Origin: Caldisericaceae bacterium
Lineage (GTDB): Bacteria > Caldisericota > Caldisericia > Caldisericales > Caldisericaceae
Reading direction: 5' to 3'
NCBI GenBank assembly: GCA_027023025.1
Contig: JALVXB010000017.1
Coordinates: 56,077 to 120,076 of the forward strand
Length of the DNA: 64,000 nt
Below are positions 19,848 through 30,007 of the stretch, one piece after another. Every line of letters begins with the position of its first letter. The first letter of the stretch is position 1. The translations under genes and the position numbers were made by a program. The notes beneath the pieces are model-generated. The model saw only the letters and a program-made list of their open reading frames with translations, had not been told where the DNA came from and did no database searches.

Positions 19848-20982
19848 ACGAACGAATTTTCCTCTACTCAAGATATGTGCAAAAACTAGGTTTTGGTTTT
19901 ATCGGCGCGGTGAAAAGGGTGTAAGGTGAAAAAGTAAAAGTAAGTGTTTGCTGAAAAGCGCTCAATATGCGGGCTTTGAATTAAGAGTTAAGAAAATTTT
20001 TACTGAGTTTTACCTCAGTTGGTGTAAAATGCTTTTTGCTATAAAAAGTTTTGTAATACATACGACGGAAATTTTATTTAATGAAAGCGTTTAAATAGCA
20101 AAGCAAGTTTGTACTTTTTGTACTATGCAATAACGGAAAAAATTTTTATGCACTCTGTGTTTCAATGTCCAGTCTTTTATTACTACTCTAAGAGAGGCGG
20201 GACATCCGTTTTAAAGGCTTTTGTACTTGAGTTATTATCCCAAATCCTGTTAGAAAGTTCCTGTCTTAATTATTAAACATTTTGTTAACATTAAAAACGC
20301 AAAAATCATTTGCTAATTACTATAAGGTTCTATGCGGAAGCGGCTCTGAATGGCAAAATTACCCTCAACGAACACTGAATTTACCATTGTTTGTTTAAAA
20401 ATCGCTAATTTAAGGCCCATAGACGCAAATCTTGAGAAAAATCGGGTAATTATACCTGTAAAACGCGTTAAACGGCCTTATTTTAGGGCATACGAAAATT
20501 GCAATAAAACCTGTTTTTATCTATGTTTACGAAAAATCACTTTGAAATTATCAATTTGAATAAAATCACTGAAAATAAGAACCCGCATAAATAGAGGCTT
20601 TCTTAATGGTCAAAAATGGGCAAAATTCGTCCGAAAAGCGAAAAGTTGTTCGTATACGGTAGAAGTGTTAGCGAGATAAGTACTTATAAGGATAAAACTC
20701 ATTTTATTTGCTTTATAACACTTGTATAGTTTAAAACATCGGTCGTTTATCAAAATCTATTATAGTTGAGTGACTTCACAAGTATTAGTGCTTTTAGGTG
20801 AACGAGGTTGTTGTTTCAATATAATAGGTTCACTTCACGAAAAAATTGCTTTTACGAACAGTTTTAATTCTGATCATTGATGCATTTGAGTAAACTCTCC
20901 TTGACGAAAATTAATAACGGATGGAATCATTTATCCGTATGAGTACATTTTTCTTTACGATAAATTTAATTTTTATTAAGGC

Positions 20983-21011
20983 TTGTAAAATATGACCCAT
21001 CTTGTTATAAT
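20983..21011 (+). promoter_or_regulatory. promoter TTGTAA-N17-TATAAT for the DUF438 gene
   Basis: TTGTAA 20983-20988; TATAAT 21006-21011; SD GGGAGG before ATG 21040. Confidence 0.65.
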
Positions 21012-21039
21012 TTATTAAAAAGTTTTTAGGGAGGTTTAA

Positions 21040-22326
21040 ATGAGTGAATTTTTATCGAGTAAAGATATTAACAGGGAGGAGCGCATTTCTCTCATGAAGA
21101 AACTTTTAGTAGATATGGATAAAGGGAACATTACTCCTGAAGAAATTAAGACGAGATTTAAGAAAATCCTGGAAAATATGCATCCTGTTGAGATTGCAAT
21201 TATTGAGAACGCACTCATAAATGATGGTTTTCCTGCAGAAAAAATACACAATTTGTGCGATGTGCACATCGATATCTTCAGGGAATCAATAGAAAATGAG
21301 AAACCTATCGTAGAAAAAGGACATCCATTATACTTGCTAATGGCTGAGCACATTGCACTTTTAAAACTTTTTGGTAGAGCGAAGTCTAAATCTAAAGAAC
21401 TTTTACAGTTTAATGATTTTAAGGAGGCAAATAATGTGATAAACGAACTAAAAGAAATTGCTAACGAGATGAGTGGCGTAGAAAGCCACATGTTAAGGGA
21501 GGAAAATGTTTTATTTCCTTATCTTGAAAAGCACGAGATCATACAACCTGCAAAAATTATGTGGACCGAACACGATTCCCTGCGTGCAAGACTTAAAGAA
21601 CTTATTGCTAATTTAAATGAACCCATAGAGGTATATAGTGAGTTTGCAAAGCACATGGACTCCCTCATTCTTTACATTGTTGATTTGAAGTCGAACCACA
21701 TCTATAAAGAAAATAAAATTTTATATCCTTCTGCTATTTCCAAGTTAACTGAGGAGGAATGGGCTGAGATCTGGGAACAGATGGACGAAATGGGCTATGC
21801 GTCGTTTACACCAAACGAAGCAAAATGGCACGAAAAAAAGACTGCCAGTTCTGTAGATAATAAAGTTCAGGAAAAATTGATGGAACTCACAGAACTTCTA
21901 AGTAGCAAAGCAAATGGTGGCAAAATAAAATTTGATTACGGTGAATTAGAAATTCCGCAACTTCTTGCAATTATGGATTTATTGCCAGTTGAAATTACTT
22001 TCATTGACGATAAAGATGTGGTAAGATATTTTAATCGAGCAGAAAACAGGGTGTTTCCCAGAACAAAGGCTGTTATAGGCAGAACGGTGCAAAATTGCCA
22101 TCCGCCAAAGAGCGTACACATAGTAGAGAAAATACTTTCTGATTTTAAAAGCGGGAGGCGTGATCGTGCCGACTTCTGGATAAATATGAGAGGTAAGTTT
22201 GTTTATATTAGATATTTCGCAGTACGCGATAAGAATAATAAATATCTAGGTACATTGGAAGTTACACAGGATGTTACGGAAATTCGCAATTTGCAGGGAG
22301 AGCGAAGAATATATTCTGAAGAGTAG
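21040..22326 (+). CDS. DUF438/hemerythrin-like/PAS domain protein
   Basis: 428 aa; N-terminal DUF438-like helices; hemerythrin-type H...HxxxE/EENVLFPYLEKHE; C-terminal PAS (DLLPVEITFIDDKDVVRYFN...GRTVQNCHPPKS). Confidence 0.88.
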   Translation: MSEFLSSKDINREERISLMKKLLVDMDKGNITPEEIKTRFKKILENMHPVEIAIIENALINDGFPAEKIHNLCDVHIDIFRESIENEKPIVEKGHPLYLLMAEHIALLKLFGRAKSKSKELLQFNDFKEANNVINELKEIANEMSGVESHMLREENVLFPYLEKHEIIQPAKIMWTEHDSLRARLKELIANLNEPIEVYSEFAKHMDSLILYIVDLKSNHIYKENKILYPSAISKLTEEEWAEIWEQMDEMGYASFTPNEAKWHEKKTASSVDNKVQEKLMELTELLSSKANGGKIKFDYGELEIPQLLAIMDLLPVEITFIDDKDVVRYFNRAENRVFPRTKAVIGRTVQNCHPPKSVHIVEKILSDFKSGRRDRADFWINMRGKFVYIRYFAVRDKNNKYLGTLEVTQDVTEIRNLQGERRIYSEE

Positions 22327-22334
22327 GAGGAAAT

Positions 22335-22640
22335 ATGATTAAAAAAGAGGACATTATCGAAGCATTAAAAAATGTTTACGATCCAGAGATTCCTGTTGAT
22401 GTCGTAAATTTAGGATTGATTTACAACATTGAAATTGACCAGGAGAAAGGCCTCGTCACTATAACGATGACGCTTACTGCGCAGGGCTGCCCTCTGGGGA
22501 ATTACATTTTACACGATGTTGATATGGTTACTCGTTCTGTGGAAGGAGTTAAGGATGTAAAAATTAATCTCACCTACGATCCCCCTTGGAGCCCGGATAT
22601 GATGAGCGAAGAGGCAAAAAAGAATCTTGGATACGAATAA
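22335..22640 (+). CDS. MIP18/DUF59 family (SufT/PaaD-like) metal-sulfur cluster assembly factor
   Basis: 101 aa; IIEALKNVYDPEIPVDVVNLGLIYNIEID, MTLTAQGCPLG, LTYDPPWSPDMMSEEAKKNLGY. Confidence 0.92.
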   Translation: MIKKEDIIEALKNVYDPEIPVDVVNLGLIYNIEIDQEKGLVTITMTLTAQGCPLGNYILHDVDMVTRSVEGVKDVKINLTYDPPWSPDMMSEEAKKNLGYE

Positions 22641-22674
22641 ACAATAAAGCCCGCATCTGCGGGCTTTATTGTTT
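22639..22674 (+). terminator. Rho-independent terminator
   Basis: AAACAATAAAGCCCGC-ATCT-GCGGGCTTTATTGTTT, 16-bp perfect stem starting within the stop codon. Confidence 0.9.
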
Positions 22675-22810
22675 AAGTAAACCATTCTTCATATAGCAAG
22701 TTATTTTTACATTTTTAAGTTTTTATTTGATCGTTTTTATCTGGAAACTTTAAATGGAACTTTTTCGTCTTTCTTTATCTAATTATAAATAACATAGAGG
22801 GGGCATTAAA

Positions 22811-23716
22811 GTGAAAAAGTTTTTCAAAAATGGTATTATCCTGGGTATTATTGCGTTACTTCTCTTATCTACGGGGTTCTTTGTTGGAAAAATGTTTTTG
22901 GGACATTCTGGACGGATAAATGCTCTTCTTCCAGAAAATGCGAGCACTTTAAAAGAATGGTCAGATAATGCCATAAGTTCAGTTAGTCTTGAAACACGGA
23001 ATTCCAGGGGAGTATATAAAAGTGGAAGCCCATCTGATGTGCAAGAGGAATCTAAATTTGGATTAAAGATTGAGAAACATGGATTCGTTTCTATTACCGT
23101 AGAAAAAGGTTGCTTTATGGAATCATGGAACGATATTACTTCTTTCTCTGAAGCGATAGGAGGAAAAGTTGTAAATTCTAATTATTCAAAAAATGGGGAG
23201 TTTTATAACGGTACAATCACCGTAATGGTTCCGTCCAACCAGTTTGATAGTTTTATCAATAAAATTTCAGAATTCGGAAAGGTTAAAAATCTTGATATAA
23301 AATCTGAGGACCGGACTGGCGAATATGTGGATTTAAATTCACGGTTGAAAGTTCTTGAAGCACAAAGAGATCTTCTGCTTAACTGGCTAAAAAATGCTAA
23401 ATCGGTAAGCGATATGCTTAAAATACGCTCCCAACTTTCCTCTGTTGAGCAGCAGTTAGAAACAATTAAGGGAAGACTTAACTACATTGCTTTCCATGTA
23501 GACTTTTCAGATATCCACATTACCCTAACGGAAAATCCGCATAGTGTTTCTACGAGCCCAATTATAATTGAATGTAAACATTATCTAAATGTTACGATTC
23601 TTGCATTCATATATTCTGTAATGGGTATGCTTATTATTCTGGTATTTATCCTGCCATGGCTACTCCTTGGATTTGGTATTTATAAAATTTTTGTACACAA
23701 AAGAAAGGGGAATTAA
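22811..23716 (+). CDS. DUF4349 domain-containing protein
   Basis: 301 aa; N-terminal TM, DUF4349-like (TVMVPSNQFDSFINKISEFGKV...SEDRTGEYVDLNSRLKVLEAQRDLL), C-terminal TM; GTG start after GAGGGGG. Confidence 0.82.
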   Translation: MKKFFKNGIILGIIALLLLSTGFFVGKMFLGHSGRINALLPENASTLKEWSDNAISSVSLETRNSRGVYKSGSPSDVQEESKFGLKIEKHGFVSITVEKGCFMESWNDITSFSEAIGGKVVNSNYSKNGEFYNGTITVMVPSNQFDSFINKISEFGKVKNLDIKSEDRTGEYVDLNSRLKVLEAQRDLLLNWLKNAKSVSDMLKIRSQLSSVEQQLETIKGRLNYIAFHVDFSDIHITLTENPHSVSTSPIIIECKHYLNVTILAFIYSVMGMLIILVFILPWLLLGFGIYKIFVHKRKGN

Positions 23717-23762
23717 TGTAATGTTTGTTGACAGATAGAAGTCCTATTTATATACTAAAACA

Positions 23763-24800
23763 ATGATAGATAAAGTAATTAATGTTAAGGATATCTCAAA
23801 AGTATTTAATCCGTTTCCTTTAAGAAAGAAAGAGCGCGGCCCGGGTTTATGGGTCGCGAATCTCGTTAGATTGAGACGCATAAAGGAAAATGAAATTGTA
23901 GCATTACGAGAAGTCGATCTTTCCGTTAGTCGTGGTGAAATTTTTGCGATAATAGGCCCGAATGGGGCAGGAAAAACAACGCTCATTAAGATATTGTCTG
24001 GTTTGCTGTATCCCACAAAAGGCAGTGGAACTGTAGCGGGGCTTGACATTATACATGATCACGAAGAGTTGAAAAGTATAATTTCGTTTGTCTCTGCTTC
24101 TTTTTGGATGGGGCTTGAATGGCAGTTTACTGCTTACGAGAACATTCTTCAATACGCGACAATGCTTGGGGTACCAGAAGATACAGCCAAAAAAAGAATT
24201 AGAGAATACGGAGAATTTTTTCACATTGATTACTTTGACAAAAAGGTTCCTGCACTTTCTGCAGGAATGAGGCAGATTATTTCAGTAATAAGGGGCCTTG
24301 TAGTGGATCGCCCTATTCTGTATCTGGACGAGCCATTTGTGAGCCTTGACCTAGAGAAAAGAATGGCTTTGTCGAAGATAGTAAAGGCTCTGGCAAGTAA
24401 GGGGAAAACAATTCTTATATCGTCCCACGAATTTACCGACCTTGATGTTTTTCATCCCCGCTCTTTAATGCTTTACAAAGGAAAGACTATAGGCTATGGC
24501 TTTGCTGAAGAATTACTTCCAGAAAAAGGTATAATCCCTTATTCGCTAAGGCTTTCTGAATTTCCGGCAGATTTAGAAAGCGTACTCTTTAAAAGTGGTG
24601 TAATTGTATGCAAGGTGCCAAAGGAACTTATCGTGCTTGATAGAGTTTTTAATGTCCGCCTCCTCCTAAAAAGTGGAAGAGTAAACGATCTGATAAGCGA
24701 AATCCTTAAAAGAAAAATTAAAATTTTGGACATAAAAAAAGAAAGCATAAGTTTAAAAGATGCATATCTTTATAAGGTGAACAATGAAATACTTGATTAA
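23763..24800 (+). CDS. ABC-2 type transporter ATP-binding protein
   Basis: 345 aa; Walker A GPNGAGKTT; signature-position ALSAGMRQ; Walker B PILYLDEPF. Confidence 0.92.
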   Translation: MIDKVINVKDISKVFNPFPLRKKERGPGLWVANLVRLRRIKENEIVALREVDLSVSRGEIFAIIGPNGAGKTTLIKILSGLLYPTKGSGTVAGLDIIHDHEELKSIISFVSASFWMGLEWQFTAYENILQYATMLGVPEDTAKKRIREYGEFFHIDYFDKKVPALSAGMRQIISVIRGLVVDRPILYLDEPFVSLDLEKRMALSKIVKALASKGKTILISSHEFTDLDVFHPRSLMLYKGKTIGYGFAEELLPEKGIIPYSLRLSEFPADLESVLFKSGVIVCKVPKELIVLDRVFNVRLLLKSGRVNDLISEILKRKIKILDIKKESISLKDAYLYKVNNEILD

Positions 24801-25656
24801 CCAGGTGCGTTCCGTAATTGCTTTCTCTAAAAGAGAGTACATTATCTGGACCTCTTACAAAGTGAATATCGTAACATGGATTCTGGATGTATTTATAAAC
24901 TCCACTTTGTTTTTTATGCTGAGTTTACTTATGGGCAAGAATACAAATATTGCGCCTTACGGTAGCAACTATGTTTCTTTTGTCGTTCTGGGACTATCTG
25001 CGTATTATATTTCTTATACGAATTTAGGGGATCCATACGACCGTGTGGCAAGAATCTACTGGAACGGAACAATGGATTTATACTTGCTGAGTCCTCTTTC
25101 CCTTATTACGCCCATAATTGGCATTATGTACAGATCTGTTCTTGACGACTATCCGCGTGTACTTCTTGCATTTTTATTTGGCTGGCTGTTTTTTGGTGCG
25201 CATTTTACATTTTATCAACCCGTAACAATTATTTTAGTCGTAATTCTTTTAGGAATTTCAACATTTGGTATAGGCATGATCAGCGCAAGTTCATTTTTCT
25301 TGCTGAATTTAAAGGTAGGCACTGAACCAATTAAGTTTATTTTTCAGGACATTATAATTGCGCTTGCTGCAGGCTACTTTTATCCCATTTCAATTTTGCC
25401 GTATTCTCTTCAAATTTTGTCGCTTACACTCCCGCACACTTATGCGCTGGATGCACTAAGAAGGTTAATGGTGCCGGGTGCAAATGTAACTGTCCCCGTT
25501 CTTCCACTGCAAAAAGTGTTAAACATCCGCCCAATTTCTCTTGACCTGATTATGCTCACTGTAATGTCGTTCTTGTTTATTTACCTAGGCTTTTTCCTGT
25601 ACATCAAAGGTATAGAAAAGGCAAGAAGGAATGGCACACTGACGAGGTGGCAATGA
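24784..25656 (+). CDS. ABC-2 type transporter permease
   Basis: 290 aa with about 6 TM segments; overlaps the preceding ATPase gene. Confidence 0.85.
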   Translation: MKYLINQVRSVIAFSKREYIIWTSYKVNIVTWILDVFINSTLFFMLSLLMGKNTNIAPYGSNYVSFVVLGLSAYYISYTNLGDPYDRVARIYWNGTMDLYLLSPLSLITPIIGIMYRSVLDDYPRVLLAFLFGWLFFGAHFTFYQPVTIILVVILLGISTFGIGMISASSFFLLNLKVGTEPIKFIFQDIIIALAAGYFYPISILPYSLQILSLTLPHTYALDALRRLMVPGANVTVPVLPLQKVLNIRPISLDLIMLTVMSFLFIYLGFFLYIKGIEKARRNGTLTRWQ

Positions 25657-26621
25657 GTAATTTTGCAGAAAATATAATAAACCTGTCGAACATTACTAAA
25701 CGATTTGGTTCCGAAATAGCCTTAAATAATGTAAATATATCAGTGAAAAAAGGTGAAATATTTACGGTTCTTGGCAAAAACGGTGCGGGGAAAACGACAC
25801 TTATTAAAATCATTTGTACCCTTCTTCTGCCCGATAGCGGTAAAGGCACAGTTTTAGGATACGATCTTTTGAAAGAAGATAAAAAAATAAGGGCAAATGT
25901 AAGCCTTGTTGCTCCAACTGTTGATGTGGGAGTAGACCCCGTTCTTACTGTGTACGAAAATCTTATGTTCTGGGCAGTTGTTTATGGATTGGAAGGAGCC
26001 GAGGCGGAAAAGCGCGTTAAGGAAACTCTGAAAATTTTGGGTCTTTATGAAGCAAGAGATCGCTGGGCAATGGAGATTAGTGCGGGTATGAGGCAGAAGT
26101 TAGGTATTGGGAGGGCAATTCTCGTGAGGCATCCTATCCTATTTTTAGACGAGCCCACCGTAAAGCTTGATGTAGAATCAAAGTTTACAATTCGCAACTT
26201 TATAAAAGATGTACGCGAGCGTTTTGGTACTACTATATTGCTTACCACTCACTACTACGACGAAGCTGAAGAGCTATCTGACAGAATAATGATTATCGAT
26301 AAAGGCAATGTGCTTACGGTAGATACCTTACAAAGTTTAAAGGCAAAGCTCTCAAGTGCTGAAACGGTTTACATCAAAGCTGAAGCGAGTAATGAACAGG
26401 TAAAAAGTATCTTATCTATGTTTTCTCGTTTTATGCCTCAATATAAAAATGGGATATTTATATTTAAAGTCCCGATCTTTACGAACGGAATGGAAGAGAT
26501 TTTAAAAGTTTTTGTGGAAAAGCGCATTAACATCGTTGAAATTTCCGGGAAATCGCCGGGTCTGGAAGAGATTTTCTTTTTTGTAGTAGGTACAGGATAT
26601 AAAAAAGATGAAAAACTTTAA
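25647..26621 (+). CDS. ABC-2 type transporter ATP-binding protein
   Basis: 324 aa; Walker A GKNGAGKTT; EISAGMRQKLGIGRA; LFLDEPT. Confidence 0.92.
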   Translation: MAMSNFAENIINLSNITKRFGSEIALNNVNISVKKGEIFTVLGKNGAGKTTLIKIICTLLLPDSGKGTVLGYDLLKEDKKIRANVSLVAPTVDVGVDPVLTVYENLMFWAVVYGLEGAEAEKRVKETLKILGLYEARDRWAMEISAGMRQKLGIGRAILVRHPILFLDEPTVKLDVESKFTIRNFIKDVRERFGTTILLTTHYYDEAEELSDRIMIIDKGNVLTVDTLQSLKAKLSSAETVYIKAEASNEQVKSILSMFSRFMPQYKNGIFIFKVPIFTNGMEEILKVFVEKRINIVEISGKSPGLEEIFFFVVGTGYKKDEKL

Positions 26622-27429
26622 AATAGTTCTATTATTTATGAAGCTGCACTTGCGCTCTATGCTATTGTATCCTACTGGCCTAGTATTGGATATCGTAAGG
26701 GAGTATGTGAACATAGGCATCTGGCTATTTGTTGCTTTGTTTATAAAAAGCGTTTCACTATCGGTGCAGCAAACATTTAACAACTATGAAGGGTATGTGT
26801 TTATAGGTGTTCTTATTTTTCAGAATGCAGATAAACTGATTAAACAGCCGTTTTTATCGTTATCAAAAGCATTTTGGGAAAAGAGGCTTGAAATCTATAA
26901 TACTTCCCCATTTGGAATGTGGGGGCTCGTAATTGGTGAATTTTTGTTTACATTTATCTTCAACGGACTGATACAATTTTCCATTTTGCTTTTGCTTGCA
27001 CGCTTTGTAAAGTTGCCATTTGTTTCATTAAAAGCTATACTGATATTTACTGTAGACTATTTAATATTCATTATAGGAATCTTTGGGCTTTCCCTGCTTA
27101 GCGCATCTACATTTTTTACTCTGGAAGTAAAGCAGGGCAGAGAGCCTGTGAGCTGGACGGTGGGAACACTTGTGCGGCTATTCTCTGGGATTTATTATCC
27201 AATCACTTTATTTCCAGTTTATCTGAGGTGGATTGGGAAAATATTCCCTCACTACTACATATTGCGCGTTGCTCGTTCTCTGCTTGGCCTTTCTGCTACG
27301 GTAAATTATGGAGCTACATTTATTATTCTTTTAACATTCGCCGTAGTTTTGCTGTTTTTAGGCATTCGTGTCTTTAAAAAGTCAATTTTAATTGCAGAAA
27401 AGCGTTCCGGAATGAGCGTGCTCGTTTAA
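26608..27429 (+). CDS. ABC-2 type transporter permease
   Basis: 273 aa polytopic; overlaps the preceding ATPase gene. Confidence 0.85.
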   Translation: MKNFKIVLLFMKLHLRSMLLYPTGLVLDIVREYVNIGIWLFVALFIKSVSLSVQQTFNNYEGYVFIGVLIFQNADKLIKQPFLSLSKAFWEKRLEIYNTSPFGMWGLVIGEFLFTFIFNGLIQFSILLLLARFVKLPFVSLKAILIFTVDYLIFIIGIFGLSLLSASTFFTLEVKQGREPVSWTVGTLVRLFSGIYYPITLFPVYLRWIGKIFPHYYILRVARSLLGLSATVNYGATFIILLTFAVVLLFLGIRVFKKSILIAEKRSGMSVLV

Positions 27430-28376
27430 CTATTTTCTAAAATTAATTTTAATCCGCGCCGCAAAATTTGCTTTTTATAAAATATTGCTGTAATGTGGTC
27501 TGCGAATAGCCAATATCTTTCCGGCTTTCCCATTTCTTCCCACAATTCTTTGGAAGCTTCTCGGGGAATTATCTCGTCAAATAATGCGCTGTACATCACG
27601 ACTTTTCTTCCTTTTATAAAGTGCGCAAAGGTTAATGGATCGAACAAAAAACATTCTTTTTTGTATGGAACAGTATCTATGTCTTTAGGCGTTTTTAATT
27701 TATGAATGTAATCAAAGTAGTGTTTATGGATTTCAACGCATTTTTTTTCTGTGCATCCGTAAACATCCGTATTACTCTCCATTTCGTACTTTTTGCGTAA
27801 AATTCTCGTTGCAAGGCTTTTCCAGGTGATGTATCTGAAATTTCCCCCAGTAATTACGAAGATACCTTTTTCAATACGCTCGTCTACTCCCATTGCAATA
27901 GTCCCGACCATTCCTCCGAAGCTTACACCCATTAAAGCGAACTTTCCGTTTGACAGTCCTTTCTTTTCAAGGTAGTCCATACTTGTTCTTACGTCGATCA
28001 CGGATTGCCTGAAGTCCTGGATGGTTTCGTCCATATCGTCCAGCAAAACTTTTTTACCGCTTTTCATGCCTTTTGGTGTGCGTTCAAAGTGAAACGGCAA
28101 AATCATCAGGAATGACGGAATGCCATTTTTCGCAAACTCTCTTGGAAACCAGCTCAAAGGCACGAGATTTCTGTCGCCCATGCCGTGCAAGAATACGAGC
28201 GCGGTATTGGTCTTCTTTTTCTTTGGTTCAAATAAGTATCCTACTACATTATTTGCTTTTGCGTACGGTGTTTGAATAAAACTCTCGTAAGTTACTCTGG
28301 TTTTTGTAACTTTTTCGCTTTCTTCAATAAGATCTTCTTTTGCTTCAAAATCCTTTTTTGTGTAGTCGTATAGCAT
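27426..28376 (-). CDS. alpha/beta hydrolase
   Basis: LVFLHGMGDRN; nucleophile elbow GVSFGG. Start refined to ATG 28376 (AGGAGAAAGTatATG). Confidence 0.82.
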   Translation of the reverse strand: MLYDYTKKDFEAKEDLIEESEKVTKTRVTYESFIQTPYAKANNVVGYLFEPKKKKTNTALVFLHGMGDRNLVPLSWFPREFAKNGIPSFLMILPFHFERTPKGMKSGKKVLLDDMDETIQDFRQSVIDVRTSMDYLEKKGLSNGKFALMGVSFGGMVGTIAMGVDERIEKGIFVITGGNFRYITWKSLATRILRKKYEMESNTDVYGCTEKKCVEIHKHYFDYIHKLKTPKDIDTVPYKKECFLFDPLTFAHFIKGRKVVMYSALFDEIIPREASKELWEEMGKPERYWLFADHITAIFYKKQILRRGLKLILENS

Positions 28377-28878
28377 ATACTTTCTCCTATCTTTGATTTG
28401 CATTAAGAATTTTGTTTTTGTTTATAAGCAGTGGGATTGTCCAAAACTTTTTTTCTATGAATGACCTTACAAAAGTGGCGTTTTTGTATAATGGATAATA
28501 GTTTTGAGGCGAGGATGGAGTTTCACAGAAATTTCCTGAACCAAATCTTTTTTTAGAGAGTTTTTTACGGGGCGAAGAACCAACAGCATTAATAAAATTG
28601 TGTATAATCAGCAAACTGTTGTTCTGTACTTTTTCAGGCACATTTTTAGAAGATGCTTTGAAATTTTTGTAAATATTTACAGTATTTACTATGTATCTTA
28701 TACTTTTAAGGTAATTTTGTCCGGAATAACTTTTATACCCAATTTGTATATTTATTCTATCTGTATTTATATTCATTATTTTTATTATATTCTATAGCGA
28801 ATTACAAAATAATCAATTTATTTGAACGCATTTTAAATTTTTGCTTTTTGTTTATTATTTATATAGGAGGTGATTTAA

Positions 28879-29271
28879 ATGGATATAAAAGAACTTTACT
28901 CAAAAGTAGAGCACATAGTAACTACAGCTATCAGTTCTGGACAGGATGTTGAGCAGATTATAGAAAAAGAAGTTGAAAAAGTGGCTAAGGAATTTTTCTC
29001 TAAAAGCGGTGGCAAGCTGGATGAAATGCAGAAGGTTTCTTTTGATGTAATAAAAGATGTAAAAGAAAAAACAGGTGATAATAAGGATGTTTTAAAAGGA
29101 GTTGCAGTGGGTATGCTAAAGGGTGCTCAGGAAGGCGCTAAACTCTCCATGAAAACTGCAAAGGACATGGCTACTCACCTTGTGAAACAGTGTATTTCGA
29201 TAGGTATTGACTTAAAAGAGATTCCTTTAACTTTATTTAAGGACTTTAAAAAGGGATTCCTGGATAAATAG
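28879..29271 (+). CDS. conserved hypothetical helical protein
   Basis: 130 aa; good SD (AGGAGGTGATTTAAATG); charged amphipathic composition. Confidence 0.7.
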   Translation: MDIKELYSKVEHIVTTAISSGQDVEQIIEKEVEKVAKEFFSKSGGKLDEMQKVSFDVIKDVKEKTGDNKDVLKGVAVGMLKGAQEGAKLSMKTAKDMATHLVKQCISIGIDLKEIPLTLFKDFKKGFLDK

Positions 29272-29368
29272 AGTTTTACGCCTGAAACTAGAAAGCAATT
29301 ACATTTTACTTTACTGTTTTGTTCTATTAGGAAATTAGGAAATTGCTCTACGGCAAGAAAGTTAATTT

Positions 29369-30007
29369 ATGGGCAAAAAGCACATCCTTTACTATACAAT
29401 TGTAGAATTTCTTGAAAACGGCAAATGCCCTGTTTGCGGTCTTATTAAAAAACGCAGAGAAGAATACTTTGAACATATCCTTTTTGAGCAAGTAAACGAC
29501 ATTGGGTTTAGGAAAAAGCTGCGTGCTACTAATGGGTTTTGTAATTATCATACTTACAAATTTTTATCTTACCACGACAGTTTGGGTACTGCGCTAATAT
29601 ATCAAGATTTATACCTTAGTGATATAAAAAACTTAGAGCACGGTAAGATTGTAAAGTCTCCTGAAAATTGTGTGGTTTGTGATATCGAAAAGGATGCAGA
29701 AAAAACAGCACTTGATATAATTTTTTCTTTTTTAAGCGATTCTGAATTTAAAGAAGTGGTTATACGCTCCAAAGGGATGTGTTTGCCTCACTATAAAAAA
29801 ATGCTTCTTTTGCATGGCGATATACCCCAATGGTTTAAAGAATTTCACATTAGCAGATTTAAAAAAATAGCAGAGACACTACACAAATTTATCGACAGCG
29901 AAAATGTTTCTCTGGGCAATAGAAGACCAATCTTAACTAAAGAGGAAGATCGTATTTGGAAAGAGGCAGTAGAGTTTTTTGCTGGCGTTGAGGGGTTAAA
30001 GTGGTAG
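29369..30007 (+). CDS. DUF6062-like protein with CxxC and CNYH/CxPHY motifs
   Basis: 212 aa; NGKCPVCGLIKKR...GFCNYHTYKFL...NCVVCDIEK...GMCLPHYKK, two similar C/H-rich repeats. Confidence 0.75.
   Translation: MGKKHILYYTIVEFLENGKCPVCGLIKKRREEYFEHILFEQVNDIGFRKKLRATNGFCNYHTYKFLSYHDSLGTALIYQDLYLSDIKNLEHGKIVKSPENCVVCDIEKDAEKTALDIIFSFLSDSEFKEVVIRSKGMCLPHYKKMLLLHGDIPQWFKEFHISRFKKIAETLHKFIDSENVSLGNRRPILTKEEDRIWKEAVEFFAGVEGLKW

Noticed and set aside
20350-20559. 69 aa ORF in the orphan noncoding region
   Set aside because: No Shine-Dalgarno, no recognised family, and composition expected from AT-rich noncoding DNA.
20800-20850. GTTTCAATATAATAGGTTCACTTCACG resembling a CRISPR repeat start
   Set aside because: Occurs once only; no periodic copies, spacers or cas genes in the window.
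19850-20980. Possible replication origin in the large noncoding region
   Set aside because: Several TTATC strings occur but no TTATNCACA DnaA box or box cluster was found, and dnaA/dnaN/gyrB are not nearby.
28387-28776. 129 aa minus-strand ORF upstream of the alpha/beta hydrolase
   Set aside because: N/K/I/S-rich low-information sequence, no clear SD, no family; more likely chance ORF in a divergent intergenic region.
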